DNA of 64,000 bases. It comes from Opisthorchis felineus (lineage: Eukaryota; Platyhelminthes; Trematoda; Opisthorchiida; Opisthorchiidae). The stretch covers positions 420,762-484,761 of the forward strand of contig SJOL01009447.1 of NCBI GenBank assembly GCA_004794785.1, written 5' to 3'. A model generated the notes under the pieces. That model did not search any database and was not told the origin of the DNA. It worked only from the letters and a program-made list of their open reading frames with translations. The translations under genes were made by a program, and so were the position numbers. Below are positions 32,887-45,012 of this stretch, piece by piece. The first letter of the stretch is position 1, and every line of letters begins with the position of its first letter.

Positions 32887-35800
32887 GAACTCTTTAGTGT
32901 AAAACTGACGGAGCTTCCAGTTACAGATCATTATCATCTGAAGTAATTAGGTAAAGTAAATATGGCAATGTAGATTCTGACTAAAATAGCTTTCAGCGGA
33001 GACGCGCCTACCGAAAGTACCTGACACCAGTTGTATTGCGTTCCAGTTTTGCTGCCAAGTAGGTACTGGCAAAAAATTCGCTTCGTAGTACAAACTATAC
33101 TGCCGTTTCGCGTTTACCTTACTGTTTTGCCATATCATTTATTCTCCGGTGAAATTTTCAATACATTCAACTGTTTTATCCGAATTTTCTGCTTCTGTTA
33201 AAATCACCTCGAAGAACGCTAACCGGTGAGGAATTTATCCAATTTGTAAAATTCAAGACCACCCAGGTTTTTGCATGCGTGCACTTGCACATTGCTACCA
33301 TAGAAGTCTGTGCCTGCGATTGTCATTTACCATCTAGCCCAGTTTGAAAACGACACAATATCGATTGTTCCGTAACTTGGTGGGCCTGAAACGACCAAAC
33401 CAGAACACTGTCAAACTCATTAGCGACGTGCAGTAACTTGCGCCCCCCCCCCACCCACCAAGTGGACTGAGGAACAGAAATAAGACAGTTTAAAGACGGG
33501 TTTTGTCTGTACGCATTTATGAAACAAGCTGCTGCATAAAGATAAATCTGGACTTTTAACCTTCAGTGTCCGGTGCACCAATGATATTTGTGAATGGGTA
33601 ACGTGCGGTTTGCTGTTGTCTTTAGTTTTAAATTAAAAAGTGAAGTCATGCCGGAGTGATAACCAAATTGATTGTTAGACACTTGTAGCTAACAGGTTGT
33701 AGTGAATTTCACTCTAACCCAATACAAATGAGGTATATGCGAATGCTACGCTGCAACAAATGGGAGACTACTGTGGGTTGGGGGGGGGTGGGATCTTCAT
33801 TGCTGCTATAAACGATATTCACGCTTGAAGGCAATTAACACTTCTACACAACCATTCACGCGAAAATTCGAACAAGAGGGCAACCATCCTCTAGAAACGC
33901 GTTAAAATACTGGTAGTGGCAGTTTCCCTGTTTGCTGAGCTTACTAAGACGACTGCGAAGCTCGGCCACCAATAAATGTCACTCATTTGGACAGCATTCA
34001 CACGCCACAGGCAATAAAGTTTAAGTACAACCAGAGAACACTGGTGATATCAACGAATAGCTCCGAGTACAGGGTTCGACAAATGTTCTCCCTCGACGCC
34101 CGGCTTGCGTTCCTTATTAAGTATCTTGAACATTTCCCCCAGTTTTTAGTGGTTCAAATAGAGATTTGATCCGTTTTAGAGTTAAATTAGATCATTTTGA
34201 TTAGTAAGATCTATTTGTTAGTTGATTGCTTGGCTGACCGTTCAAAAGCCTGAAATGCAAATGCTTGTGAGCATATCATTGTCACGGCTGCTTAGTTTGA
34301 ATAACAAGTTGTAGTGTGCTATGTCGCAAACTCTCGATACGATGTCTCTGTTGGCATCTGAAACGACTCGAACTGCTATGTGATATTTCACCGAAAACTT
34401 TAGATAAGCAAGTGGTGTACATCAAGCCATGTGGGTTGAAGTTTGTTAAAAAAGCTTCCAGACGGCGATGAAACTAGGTTAATCGGCTTTGCTCGTGACT
34501 TCGTCTTCACTTGGTATCACATTCTGGTGCAGAGGATAGTGCGTGCGGGTGCTATTGAAATTGATGCGCGTTTGATCTGGATTCCATATTCATCTCGTCT
34601 AACACAGACCGCAAATTTTCAATCATACATGGTGGATATCTCAGGTTTTCGAATCAAATATGCATGATTATTTATTGCTCCCCAATTCTATGTCCACTAG
34701 TTCTTTAATCAGGCAATGAAACACTCATTCCAGAAGGCTTTGAAGCCCACTCACTTCCAATATAGCTGTCTTGCTGGTTTGGTCCAATCCTATCGTTGTC
34801 AAAGCTGAACTTATGCAGAAAAACCGGAAGAACTTTCTTAGAGTGCTAGAATGAAAGTTCTTAGCTGTGGTGAAATCAAGTCTCTTTCGGTGAGGGAGAA
34901 GGGGTCTGTTTCAAAGGAGAGTGTATTAAGACATATTCACTGACTTCTGAGTACGTCTCACCCTAACTCTATGCAGCGTAAGAGTACTGTCCAGTCGAAC
35001 AAAATGGGCCGTGTTTGCTTTCCAAGCTTACTTCAGCTGGACTTCAAAATGTATGCATCACTTCCCGAAACCGTTATTCGGATGATACGTTGATTAGTTC
35101 TTTCTAGTAACCCAATGGATCCCCGGATGCTCCTTCCGATTCGCCGCACAAAAGTTAACTTTATTGTTGTAACTGGATTGAGATTTTAGCAACCAGTCAT
35201 TGGTGGGCGTGAAATCTAGTAATCCCGTTCAGGTTTTGATTCTAACTCTTCCCTTTACAACGATATTCAAAAATTGCAACAAATCTGGCATAAAAATGCA
35301 GGAAACCTTTTAAGGCACGTATTCTCGTCTCTGCAGTTTAGCCGTCTTTTGTCCTGGTTAGCCTAGGTTTCCCGAATTTTCAGGATATCCTTCTTCCTAG
35401 TCAGTTCATTACAGGTCTGAAATTTAGCGAACCACAGCTAATCAGCAACGTCCTTCCTACCACTTGCCTTAGTCTGAACAGCTTAGTGTTTAAGAAGAAG
35501 GGAGGCCGGTTTCAGGAGTTCATTTGTTTCGGATTTCCGAGTATGTGGTGAGGGGCCAGTTTGCAAGTGATGATGACGCCGTTATTAGTTAGTTAGTTCA
35601 GTTCAAACCACAGAGGAGGATTGCACATCGGCAAGGTTTATGACGTCCTAAATCTCCCGAGAACTAGGTCTTCAAACCTCAGGAGGATAACGTGTAGCGT
35701 ATGGACTTGAGAAGCGTGAAAATTTCTCAGTAAACGGCGCACAGTGATTCTGACCTGTTAGCAAACACGTGCGCGCTAGTGTCGTACGTCTGTTTAGTGA

Positions 35801-35940
35801 ATTACCGGTCACTGGAACGAACCTCGATGTGACTACTCGGCAAATCTATCCTGAGACAAAGCGAATGCGTTTGAGGTGAGATTGGTGTCCATCTAGCTGT
35901 TGGTCTTTTCAGTGCCTCGGGAACATAAGCCCATTTACCT
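32887..35940. other. No gene recognised
   Basis: This region contains a poly-C run at 33443-33452 and a poly-G run at 33780-33788. The open frame at 34443-34667 has no recognised domain. Confidence 0.35.
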
Positions 35941-36147
35941 ATGGGTTCACGCGTAATAATGAGTAACAAACAAAAATATCCTGTATCGAACGACCCATTA
36001 GCCTCTGGAAAGTTTATTGACTCTGAAAGTATAATCCACGATAATTCAGCCAGCCGTTATTATTCTGGTGGATTTTCCGGTTTTCAGAATGTTTTTTCTG
36101 CCGGCTCTCATAATGAAACAGTAGGAACCAGTTTTTCCTCAACCTGA
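35941..36147 (+). CDS. Small open frame with protein-like composition, unknown
   Basis: ATG at 35941 starts a 68-codon frame rich in Ser, Asn and Gly (NDPLASGKFIDSESIIHDNS, YYSGGFSGFQNVFSAG). No signal peptide, membrane helix or domain is seen. A branch/acceptor-like GGTCTTTTCAG ends just upstream, near 35912. It may be a terminal exon, a short secreted or disordered protein, or chance. Confidence 0.2.
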   Translation: MGSRVIMSNKQKYPVSNDPLASGKFIDSESIIHDNSASRYYSGGFSGFQNVFSAGSHNETVGTSFSST

Positions 36148-36654
36148 TAATTTGATAGAACGAGTGGACCGGTTTATTTTTTAATATCATATTTGTTTGA
36201 TTTTATAATTTCCTACAAATCAAGGTAAATTTTGCCAGAGCTTTTCCACTTTTCTTGTATCCCACCTTTTGAGGGGTTGACAAATGTCGGTTCAATCACG
36301 TTAGCAGCTCGGCCGCTCCTGTCTAAGCCTGAGCAATCTGGCAGCATCTCAGCAGCTACGTACTGAGTGTTACAGGCGAAAGATTAGTTGATTTTTTATT
36401 GAAACGTGGATACCATCACACGATTTGTTCTCTGAACTTTGCACAATAGCTTACTCTTCCTGCCTTTTGCACAGTTCATTAGTTCATATGCTGTTGAAGT
36501 GACATGTTACGGCAGACAAGATGTATCATCTCTGGCCTCGAACCATCTTCAAACTTTAACCTCTCATTCGTCAACTGGTTGGACCCAGCCAATGCTGTGG
36601 ATCAGTAAATTATCTCCGCAGTTGAGGTTTCGTCCTGTCAGTGAGGACAACCCA

Positions 36655-36765
36655 TGCTGAAATCATCAGCTGTGTATATCTCATGAAAGTGAGAGTTTCG
36701 AACCCTCGACCATCCAACCAGTGCTTGGGCACTTAACCGTTCCGCCACAAGCCACTGAACAGCAT
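36655..36765 (-). repeat. tRNA-derived SINE fragment, family B-like head
   Basis: On the minus strand it reads TGGCGGAACGGTTAAGTGCC, then GTCGAGGGTTCGAAACTCTC, a good A box and B box at tRNA spacing. The body typical of family B is not obvious beyond it, so only the head is claimed. Confidence 0.6.
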
Positions 36766-36869
36766 TATGATTGTCTTTGGTTCTTTCCAAGAAATATTTG
36801 AACAAGGGTGCTTGCAATCTACACTATATGTGCACACAATTTTGACGCAAACTCTATGATTCATGTGAT

Positions 36870-36872
<3 letters not shown>

Positions 36873-36905
<33 letters not shown>
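36873..36905 (+). repeat. (AT)n microsatellite
   Basis: About 16 AT units, followed by further AT-rich sequence to about 36928. Confidence 0.95.
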
Positions 36906-36909
<4 letters not shown>

Positions 36910-36928
36910 GGTATATGTGATATATATG

Positions 36929-38130
36929 ACTCGATCCTATGACTGACAGCCAGTAAGTTTCCGTTCCTGTTTTACAGAATACCTGGAGGAGGAAACCTCT
37001 AAGTGAAGTGATGTTTCTCCAATGTTTTACCACAGTCAGGATTTCAAGTTATTTTAGAGATTACACACCTGCGAACAGAGACTATGGAAGGTTTGCCGAC
37101 AGATCACTATAAAACTATCGCCAAACCCTGGCAAAATAAACTGTCGTAACCAGTCGTGTACCTCTATATTTCCCTCCTCCAATAAATTCCTTGTATCTCG
37201 AAGGATACCAAGCGATTCCAGTAGGTCCACTCACCTTACAAACTCATACTATTCGCACCCCCGAAGGGATTCTGTGTCTTACCAATGCTTACCGCTTTCT
37301 CGCATATGTTTATTTCATTCGTCACACAACCTCTGTTTACATTACGTACCAAATTCTGAAGCCAGAAAACCAGCAACACCTAAGTAAATGTGGTTTACGA
37401 CAGATTCTGTGACGCAGCCTGTGTAATGTACCCAATGTTCAAAGCACCCGGTAAGTGGTTTTAGCCGTCGTGGTTGTTGGAAACGCGCCTTCAGACCGCA
37501 TTGCTCTCCCGGGGGGTGGGATGAAATAGAACTACTTGTTAATACTCTTTTGTGAGTCATGCCTGCTTCCGCCCATTAAATTTGTTAAAATTTCAAACTA
37601 CCATGCTCCCCTTTGCTTTCCACTTTGTCTGACTCCTAGAAAAGTTGTAAACAGACCAGTAATTTGACTAAACAGTGAATTTTTGGACCGTGCAGCCATA
37701 ACGGAACTTCAGAGTCGACAATAAAACGTGGGATTGGGTATATGTGAGAGGCATCTGTTTTAGTGATAGACTAGTAGCAACAAATAAAACGGAAACATTT
37801 TGATTCTTTAGAGCGGTGTCAATAGGATCCTTTCTGATAGTTAACAATCGGACTCAATTTTTTTTAGAACATTCGTTATAGACAATTTACTTCTACTGTA
37901 GGTTGCAGTGAATGTCTTCGATCACACAGTGATTCTTCTCAGATATTCATGAAGCCATTATTGAGTCGCGCGGAGAAGCTCCTACGTATCGCCACAGATC
38001 TAGAGCCTCAGGACGATTGTTTTATTGGGCCTTGACCAAATCTTCGAACAAAAGTCCACCAGCTACACTCACTTTAAATCGAAAGTATAGTCGTCTAACA
38101 GAAGAATATTCCCAAACGTGTTACCTCTAT
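36929..38130. other. No gene recognised
   Basis: No supported feature. Confidence 0.35.
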
Positions 38131-38139
38131 TTTTTCAGA

Positions 38140-38352
38140 CAGCATGTTTGATTTCCTCAAGTAAAGAGAGCTCAGAGTGCTGCAAATTGTCGACTATCGA
38201 TGTGAGCTTTCCATCTGATTTAGAATTCGACCAGTCTTCGTTGGTGATAATCAGTGGACTTGAATCACCAAAGCCGGCAACTGTAATTGCTATTCCACCC
38301 CCTTACGCAATAGAAAAGACAGGCAAACTGCACTTATATTGTGTAGTCCCGT
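38140..38352 (+). CDS. Candidate exon, unknown
   Basis: A strong acceptor (CTCTATTTTTTCAG) ends at 38139. A frame open to 38387 follows (ACLISSSKESSECCKLSTID, SLVIISGLESPKPATVIAIP), with a possible GTAGTC donor after LHLYC. No domain is recognised. The acceptor, phase and protein-like composition make it worth testing with transcripts, but it may be chance. Confidence 0.2.
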
Positions 38353-38786
38353 TAATTCTAGGAAGGATTCAACAATCTGCAATGTAAAATTTGCTCTGCG
38401 TTTGTTCCTTAAGCTTTTAACTTGCGCGATTTTTGCGAGGAATGCAGTGAAATTGAAGTCGGCGAGTTTCACGGCTACGTTTTCACTGGGTTTACTTTCC
38501 CGGATGTGTTGGTTTGTGGTCTTTTTTGTGGAGATCCCACAAGGATAACACCAATAAACTGTTTACCGTAAACCAGTGAAAAGTGGTTGCTAGTACAAAT
38601 GAATAGTCCGGCGAGTCCTTGTTAACAGACAAGCAGAAATTACAGGCACAGTCACTGCAAACGCCGTAGTTTTTTCCTACCTGAGCTCCGGAATCAAACC
38701 ACGTACTTTGCTTGTGCTAACTTAATAGAACTACAAGCTCTCCCGTTATATCCGCTTTAAGTACCATCAGGTAGATGGTTACACTA

Positions 38787-38901
38787 AACCTGTCAGCTTG
38801 CCCAAGCTTAGACAGGAGAAGTCAAGTTGCAGACGTCCGGTTCGAACCACGGACCTTCCGGCCAGTAAATTCGCACTCTAACCACTGAACTATCTCGCCA
38901 T
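38787..38901 (-). repeat. tRNA-derived SINE, family A, truncated
   Basis: On the minus strand the head reads GAGATAGTTCAGTGGTTAGA then GTCCGTGGTTCGAACCGGAC. The start of the body follows (CTCCTGTCTAAGCTTGGGCA). The distal body is missing compared with 3.5 and 44.8 kb. Confidence 0.8.
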
Positions 38902-39033
38902 CTTGTGGCGAATCACGCGAACTCAACTAAATTTATACAGCATGGTGTATTCATGGTTAAAACGGCAACTGGGAGTAAGTCCGGTTGTGTTTATACGTAA
39001 GCACCGACGTCCTGCTTCCTGAAACTTGCTTAC

Positions 39034-39167
39034 TTGCTTCCATTTCCATGTTTGCACAGTGTGTACTGTGAATCAGCATCAGTCGAAAGGTAAAAAACCA
39101 GTGATGGAAGATAAAACACACAAAATTGCCCCAGCGGGATTGGTTCACTATGCTTAAAAGTTACCAT
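39034..39167 (-). CDS. Candidate signal-peptide exon of the Wnt gene
   Basis: On the minus strand an ATG at 39167 starts MVTFKHSEPIPLGQ, then the hydrophobic stretch FCVFYLPSLVFYLS, then polar TDADSQY. A good donor (GGAAGCAA then GTAAGC) leaves two bases of a codon. That is the phase needed to join G TTC at 22710. The intron would be 16.3 kb. A chance match in phase has odds of one in three, and the hydrophobic core is late for a signal peptide. This is only a candidate. Confidence 0.2.
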
Positions 39168-40555
39168 AAGGAGCTGAGTTAATATGGAATATATCGCTAT
39201 TCGATTGTGGCGCAAACCGCGTGACAGTGTGGTAAGAATGCCTTGTTTATGGTGGCTAGATTTGTTAGAAAGGAAATTTGTAATCAGTTTATAGTTTGGT
39301 TCCTCATAAGTAATGCCAGATTAGGTCAGTTTTGACCTTCACAGGAAGTGGTCTATACAACAGGTCAGGTGTGAATTCAAGATGTGGTATCGTGTAGTTG
39401 CCCAGCTAAGAAAAATGCCGTTTGACTTCTGTGTCTGAATCCTTAATGCAAAATTTGAAATCCCAACATATAGTTCCTTCACTTATTTGGTCCTATCCTC
39501 CTTAGAAGGAACATCGCACTGACGCGCAATGTCAGTGTTGTGTGTCTGTGAGGAGAACCGCAATCAATTTCGATATATCTATTCACATGAAGGTGATTTT
39601 TACAGTAGGAGTCGCTGGATTCATCTTATCGAAACTGCTTGGTAACTGGAAGTTTTTAAAGTTCCGGCCATGGCAGTGGTGTGTTCCAGTCGGATAGCTC
39701 CTGAAAAGGCCGACTGACTGAAGCAAATATGTCTGTTTTTCAGATTTATTTTCTTATAATATCCTTATGTTGAATCAAGCCACAATAGCTGACGGATCAC
39801 TGTTCGAGGAACTCATTAGTGTCCAGTGTTTTGGAGTTTTTCTGGATAGAGGCGATCTTCAACCATCCTTAAAGCGATGTAGCAAACGAATCACTGGGAT
39901 GCCTGTTTACTCTAATTGGTAGCAATACCAGTCACTAATTTTGTTATAAAATCAGGTAGTTTCACACGCTGCTTCGTCGTTGGTCACAACATCCGTAAAT
40001 GATAAATGGCATCAGGATATCACCTAACTCAAGGACAAATATGCATTACGGGAAACATAGTGACTGAAACCTACACAATCTTCATTACTGGTTGATGGGC
40101 TGGGGCTAGATCAGCCGTTAAGACAAAACTACTGTCCGAGAGTTCCGTAATTCAAAAATAATCATGCCTTTTCGATTATTCTGTTCTAGGATTATGTTAT
40201 CTGTCAGTAACTAAGCTGTTGTGCTTCATTGGAGTCGTGCGGCAACGATGCAACAAAAGTGTACCGCAGGTTAAAAATTGCCGTTATTAGCAAGCACAGC
40301 ATAGAAAGCTACAATACTCACCGTTAGCCACCATGAAGCGAACTCTCCAGGTAAAATATGCTCTTTTTTTGTGTTGGAAAAAACGCACGGTCTACCCACT
40401 TTCGGTTTCACCTTGCGCGTGGCTCAAAAGAACGCGGTCGCCTGTAGTTCACTATAGTAACTTTTCAGTAGAACACTAAATTGGACACATTTGAGTTGAC
40501 CTCCCAGTTTCTAATTAAGAAGCCGGTAATCTAGCGCGTTATGTCGAAGAAAACC
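39168..40555. other. No gene recognised
   Basis: No supported feature. Confidence 0.35.
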
Positions 40556-40566
40556 AGGTTGAGTTG

Positions 40567-40793
40567 CATGCCGAATCAACCTCGCGTTGTACATGTGTTT
40601 GGGTGATGTCATCATCGAGGTTATTCTTCGCTTTACCAGCGTCAAAGTTTTCAAACAATCATATAATTCAGAGTATTCCGGCAGTTACGTGCTTATGCAG
40701 TTGGTGTCACCAGCTCCTTACACCAACTACCTATTTCTCACTGGTAAAAAGACCAAATCTTGTACTTACAAAATTCATGCAGCCGATTGCTGA
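40567..40793 (+). CDS. Candidate exon, possibly netrin-like/TIMP-like
   Basis: The frame reads CRINLALYMCLGDVIIEVIL, TSVKVFKQS, YVLMQLVSPAP, YLFLTGKKTKS and ends KIHAADC-stop. The order C...C-x-x-D-V-I-I-x-V, V-K-V-F-K, Y-L-x-L-x-G-K and a late C recalls the netrin-like fold shared by TIMPs and netrin C-termini. The match is by eye only. An in-frame stop precedes it, no clear acceptor is seen, and a chance frame is possible. Confidence 0.2.
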
Positions 40794-41177
40794 CGGTATG
40801 GCCAACGGACATGGTGAAGGATATTTCTTTAAGTGCTTTTGAGTAGGCTAGTTACGTTCCGCTATACACATTGTTCGATCTTCGAACAAAAGCATCATCG
40901 ATACTGTTGCATGCATCAAGAGGAACTTTTGTCACGTTTCACCTGGGTTTGTTTTTTATCACACAACACTGTACGTATGCCGCCTTGGTATTGTTCTTCA
41001 AACGGTAAACCACATTACAACCAGCTGCTGTCACCTGTGACAGCAGTTTTCATTTGGGAAGGCAATTGGCAACCTAAAATCTCGGTCACAAAACTCTCTT
41101 GAGCATTACAGCTTTGCAGCACAAACGGAAAATGCCAAAAATTTCCTAGACAGAAGTGTAACTCCCATAGGTCATAA

Positions 41178-41405
41178 GCTGAATGGTCACATTTTGGATC
41201 AACAAACAGGACTCAATTGTCGCATCAACTCTTTGCGTTTCAACGCAACTGTTCCAGAAAGATCATAAGACTGGAATGCGAAATACCAATTAATGACGAA
41301 AATACATCGATTGTAACGTTTGAATGGATTATTCCGATTGAAATGTTCAACCGAACTGCTGCTCCGTATCCGAAATTTCTGCATCTTCCTGTCACTATCC
41401 GTTAG
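41178..41405 (+). CDS. Candidate exon, unknown
   Basis: The frame (opened after a TAA at 41175) includes NCSRKIIRLECEIPINDENT, SIVTFEWIIPIEMFNRT and ends PKFLHLPVTIR-stop. L-x-C followed by F-x-W at this spacing is faintly Ig-like, and NCS and NRT are potential glycosylation sequons. It lies 400 bases downstream of another candidate extracellular-type frame. No splice sites are confirmed. Confidence 0.15.
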   Translation, partial: AEWSHFGSTNRTQLSHQLFAFQRNCSRKIIRLECEIPINDENTSIVTFEWIIPIEMFNRTAAPYPKFLHLPVTIR

Positions 41406-41542
41406 TGGAGCATACCGAGTTTTCGCATCTTTTTGCCCCCTCACAACAGTACGTTTCAGTTTTGAGAAAAGAACAGACGGCTGCTAGTTTGTAACAAATC
41501 ACACCTAAGTAATAAAAGGCAAACTAGATTAGTTTTAATAAA

Positions 41543-41690
41543 GTCACAAGGGTGCTGAAAGCTCTTCGACAGTTCACGACTGGTTTCGCCCTTCCGGGAG
41601 CTTACCTCATAGGCGCAGTCCCAGAGTTTTCGTCAACCTTGAACACAAATTGGACAGCTTTTGACAAATACTCTCATTTTGATTTCCTTT
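41543..41690 (+). repeat. Foldback-family left arm
   Basis: The words GTGCTGAAAGCTCTTCGACA, GTTCACGACTGGTTTCGCCC, TAGGCGCAGTCCCAGAG and GACAAATACTCTCATTTTG follow the family order seen at 23.8 kb. The right arm is absent. Confidence 0.75.
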
Positions 41691-42437
41691 TATGGAAAAA
41701 TTTGTGGACGCGCTACTTAAATACAGTATATGCAGCTTGGCAAGGCGCTACTCTGTTATTTTAGCCCTGTGGAGGCCTGGTTACAAAATAATGAGAATTT
41801 AGAGATAAACACTGTCAAGTAGAAATTTTTGATGGTAACACTGCTATACACCTTACTACGGTATTTACCAGTATTTTAGTAGCCATCCAGGACCACTTTC
41901 GGATTCAGCGGCTCACTTTCCAATCCAGGGGTTGTCTCTGTACTGCTTGGTGTGGAAATAACGAACACCCGTTTTGTGGTTTACATTCAGTCAGCTTATT
42001 GGCTGAATTGGTTCTCCAAAACTACCAACTTTTCGATGGGGAGTTTGATCACTCATATAAACACTTAGCCAGGAGCTCACAAGTTAGAAACTCCATTGAG
42101 TTTCGTGGGATGTTCAAAATCATCATCGTCATCATCAGTAACAACATCATTAACAGCCACAAACCAGCAATACATACTGGTGCTTAACTGTCATACAACC
42201 ATAAGGAAAAAAGCCTTAGTAAAGTTTGAAAAGAAAGAAAAAGGTACGAACTTAATTAGAAAAAGCCTCATTTCTTTAAGGGAAACGATCAAGGATATGT
42301 TGCCCACAACTTTTTGGCAGCAATAAAATAAGCATACCTGAGCATTATGTTGGAGTAAGGCGCCATCAGCGGGATCAGAACGTCATCATTTGGGAACCCC
42401 ACCCGACCTTACCCCAAAGCACAATAGAACGCGAACT

Positions 42438-43530
42438 TTAGTTACGCAGCCCGGCCATAGGATGACACCATTCACCCCGCTCTGGTTGCTTGTGTGCCAT
42501 GACTTGCAGAGTTTGTAACCACCTGCAAGTAGAACCACCTGAGCCCCAACCAGGGAGGTGCAAAGATCCCACAGTGTTCAGTTTTACGGTAACCGACTTC
42601 GTTTCATTCTGCAATGTCATGGTCTGTCCCCAGTGGATCTTTCACCAAAAGCTGCTTTGAACAGAAAGGAATGCTTCCTTCGGTAGATGAGGGTTGAGCA
42701 TAGGTAGTACATGCCCCAACTACCTCAAACTGAAGCGATTCTGGTTCACCACCAAGTACCCAGCTACCCACAACTTAGTTGTAAACTTGCTGCAGCAATC
42801 TTACTCCTGCTATGCTACGGAGACACCGATGATTAAACACCTTAAGATGCTTAAAAGCTTGGGATTGGGGGGACAGTCTCACAGCCAGAAAACTCATACA
42901 AATTCCTTGTAATCACAGCACTTCAGCTTCCATGAAATTCTGTTCTGATGCCACAAATGACGCAAGCTGATGATATAAATCTCAAGCTAATCATTCTGAA
43001 GTTCCAGAGAAGCACAAGGGAATGAAAAATTTTGAGGTAATACTCAGTACTTTTAAGGTACAAAAAGCATGCCAAAACACAGGATCACCTCCGAGATTTT
43101 GGCTAAATTATTTTGCGCACACAAATAATCATCAAACAACAAAACTATGTCGTCCACATAATTCAAATCCGTTGATCTCTCTCCGGAGGTGATTTAGGTA
43201 CCTAAATTCACGACCTCTTGGATTATGCGCTTCATCATGACGTCAATGACAGAAATGGACAAAAATGGAGAAAGACAAAAAAACCCAACGAACTTTGCTA
43301 TCTGTCAGAAAACTTCTGAACAATCCATTGTAACCCTAACCACACCAAACGTATGGGAATAAAAGGCACACAAAACGTTTACAACCTTCAAGGTCATTCT
43401 CCTCTGGCCAAGAATGTTTGATAGAGCAAATTTCTCAGCAGATTCAAGGCCACCTTCAAAGTCGAGGAAGAACACGATTGTTGGTCTGTAGTATAATTGT
43501 CTCTGTTCCCATTAGGGATGAAGCAACTGT
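42438..43530 (-). pseudogene. Dead LINE (non-LTR) reverse transcriptase and C-terminal domain
   Basis: Read on the minus strand, the remains of a reverse transcriptase appear in order. They are YRPTIVFFLDFEGGLES (first catalytic Asp, about 43490), FLSISVIDVMMKRIIQEV, TDLNYVDDIVLLFDD (catalytic YxDD, about 43146-43172), LRHLWHQNRIS, LGHVLPMLNPHLPKEAFL and LPGWGSGGSTCRWLQTL. These are the hallmarks of the non-LTR endonuclease-reverse-transcriptase family abundant in liver-fluke genomes. Several stops and frameshifts interrupt it, so it is not functional. The endonuclease half is not recognisable, so the copy is probably 5'-truncated. Confidence 0.88.
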
Positions 43531-43537
43531 ATTGTTC

Positions 43538-43628
43538 TTCTCGGCTTTTCAGCATAGACTGGCTGCACTTAATGAAGAAGTCTTCACTGAAAACTTCCAA
43601 AACCTCCTCACATTATCAACTACCGACT
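43538..43628 (+). repeat. SINE family B body fragment
   Basis: CTTCTCGGCTTTTCAGCATA and GACTGGCTGCACTTAA match the family B body at 32.8 and 51.3 kb. The match is followed by AAACCTCCTCACATTATCAA, which parallels AAATCTCCTCGCATTACCAG at 32855. It lies next to the dead LINE in opposite orientation and lacks the tRNA head. Confidence 0.65.
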
Positions 43629-44827
43629 CTTCTTTTTGTGGAGCACGTTCAACGCAATTCACGCCTATTTGTCTATGTCCGATCGTAAGAGGAATTTTCA
43701 GATACCTCCCAATTTGCTTCCTACTTATCGCATTACGTCTGAGTTGCTCTGTGAAAAAAAGCAAAACCTTTCCTTAATTGTTCGGTAGGAAGTGGAGCGA
43801 AAATTGCATGATGTCAAATTTTTGTCGTGATTGTCTTGATTTCTTTTAACTTGTTTTGAGCGGCTCAATTTGCTGGTCCCACCAATGAAGCTCTGACAAT
43901 ATTTTCACTGTGAGGAGTTACTTCCCTGCCCTTCTACAATATTTGGCTCTAATGGGCATGGAAGAATCCATTTTTCCGGTCGCTTAATTTGTTGATCAGA
44001 GTAAATAAAAAGGCGGAAGTAACTGACTTAGTAAGATTCGTAATTTCGGTTTCAAATCGAATGACAACCTGATATTCTACTGAGCAGTCTACGGAAGTTT
44101 TGTCCTCACGGGCTTGGGGGTTTTTGAGGCGCGGCGTTTCACAACACTCAACACTACCCAACGCACAACCACTGACCCATCGCTACGCTCCACTGCTCTA
44201 CCTAACAACTCGCTGATGGTGTGTCTTTGATTGGTGATGAAGCGCATGCAATCAAATTACCCAGCTCGTTGAACAAACCAACGACCACAACACTCGAAAG
44301 CAAACAGGTTATCGGAAAAGACTCAAGCGCAACCAGAGACACGTGGACCTACTCAACATATGGACGCAAGAGCCGAATGACCCCTAATTAGGGTACACAT
44401 TCTCTTTCACCGAGTTATCTAAGGTGCGTTTCCTTCGCCTAATAGTATTTATTTAACTCACAGTCTAGCACCGTTGGCGTATGTTGAAGTGACTATCCAT
44501 TACTCATTCCACCACTTGTTTACATTTTTATTATCAATTCTCAAACAAATGACAAGGTGATGGACATCCATTTGACAGGATGGCTACACGAAAGCGTTTA
44601 AACAAAACGAGGTGTTTGATTGAACTTGAAGACATTGACGGATGAAACCAACAAGTTGACAGGAAAGGACGAGTGCTGGCGATTATGCATATACCATTGT
44701 GTTCCGGTAGGATATTTGTACCTAGATGACCTCTGCGTGTTTCCATCTTAATAGCGTTCTGTCAAGTTTGTTTCAACGTCAACCATTAGCCCTGATGCAG
44801 ACTGCCTGTCTTTCACCACCTGTGTGG
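43629..44827. other. Possibly 5' remains of the LINE, otherwise no gene
   Basis: Minus-strand frames here are short and not assignable. They may be decayed upstream parts of the LINE at 42.4-43.5 kb. Nothing else is recognised. Confidence 0.3.
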
Positions 44828-45012
44828 GCTAGATGGCTCAGTGGTTGGAGCGCGAATTTACTGACCGGAAGGTCCGTGATTCGAACCCGACCCCTGCCTC
44901 TCGACTTTCCCTGTCTAAGCTTGGGTAACCTGGCAGTATCCCAGCCCTCGTGCGTCCTTCGTGTGGCATGGCAGATAGGCACCGAAAGCATGTGCAGTTG
45001 AGCGATTTCAAT
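44828..45012 (+). repeat. tRNA-derived SINE, family A, best copy
   Basis: The head has a perfect A box (TGGCTCAGTGG) and B box (GATTCGAACCC). The body reads CCTGTCTAAGCTTGGGTAAC, CTGGCAGTATCCCAGCCCTC, TTCGTGTGGCATGGCAGATA and GGCACCGAAAGCATGTGCAG, and ends AGCGATTTCAATTTTTTT. At about 185 bases it is the most complete of the five copies. Anticodon and acceptor stems do not fold as a working tRNA. Confidence 0.88.

Noticed and set aside
44828..44900. Functional tRNA gene
   Set aside because: A and B boxes are good, but the anticodon and acceptor stems do not pair. The same head with the same body occurs several times, so it is a SINE.
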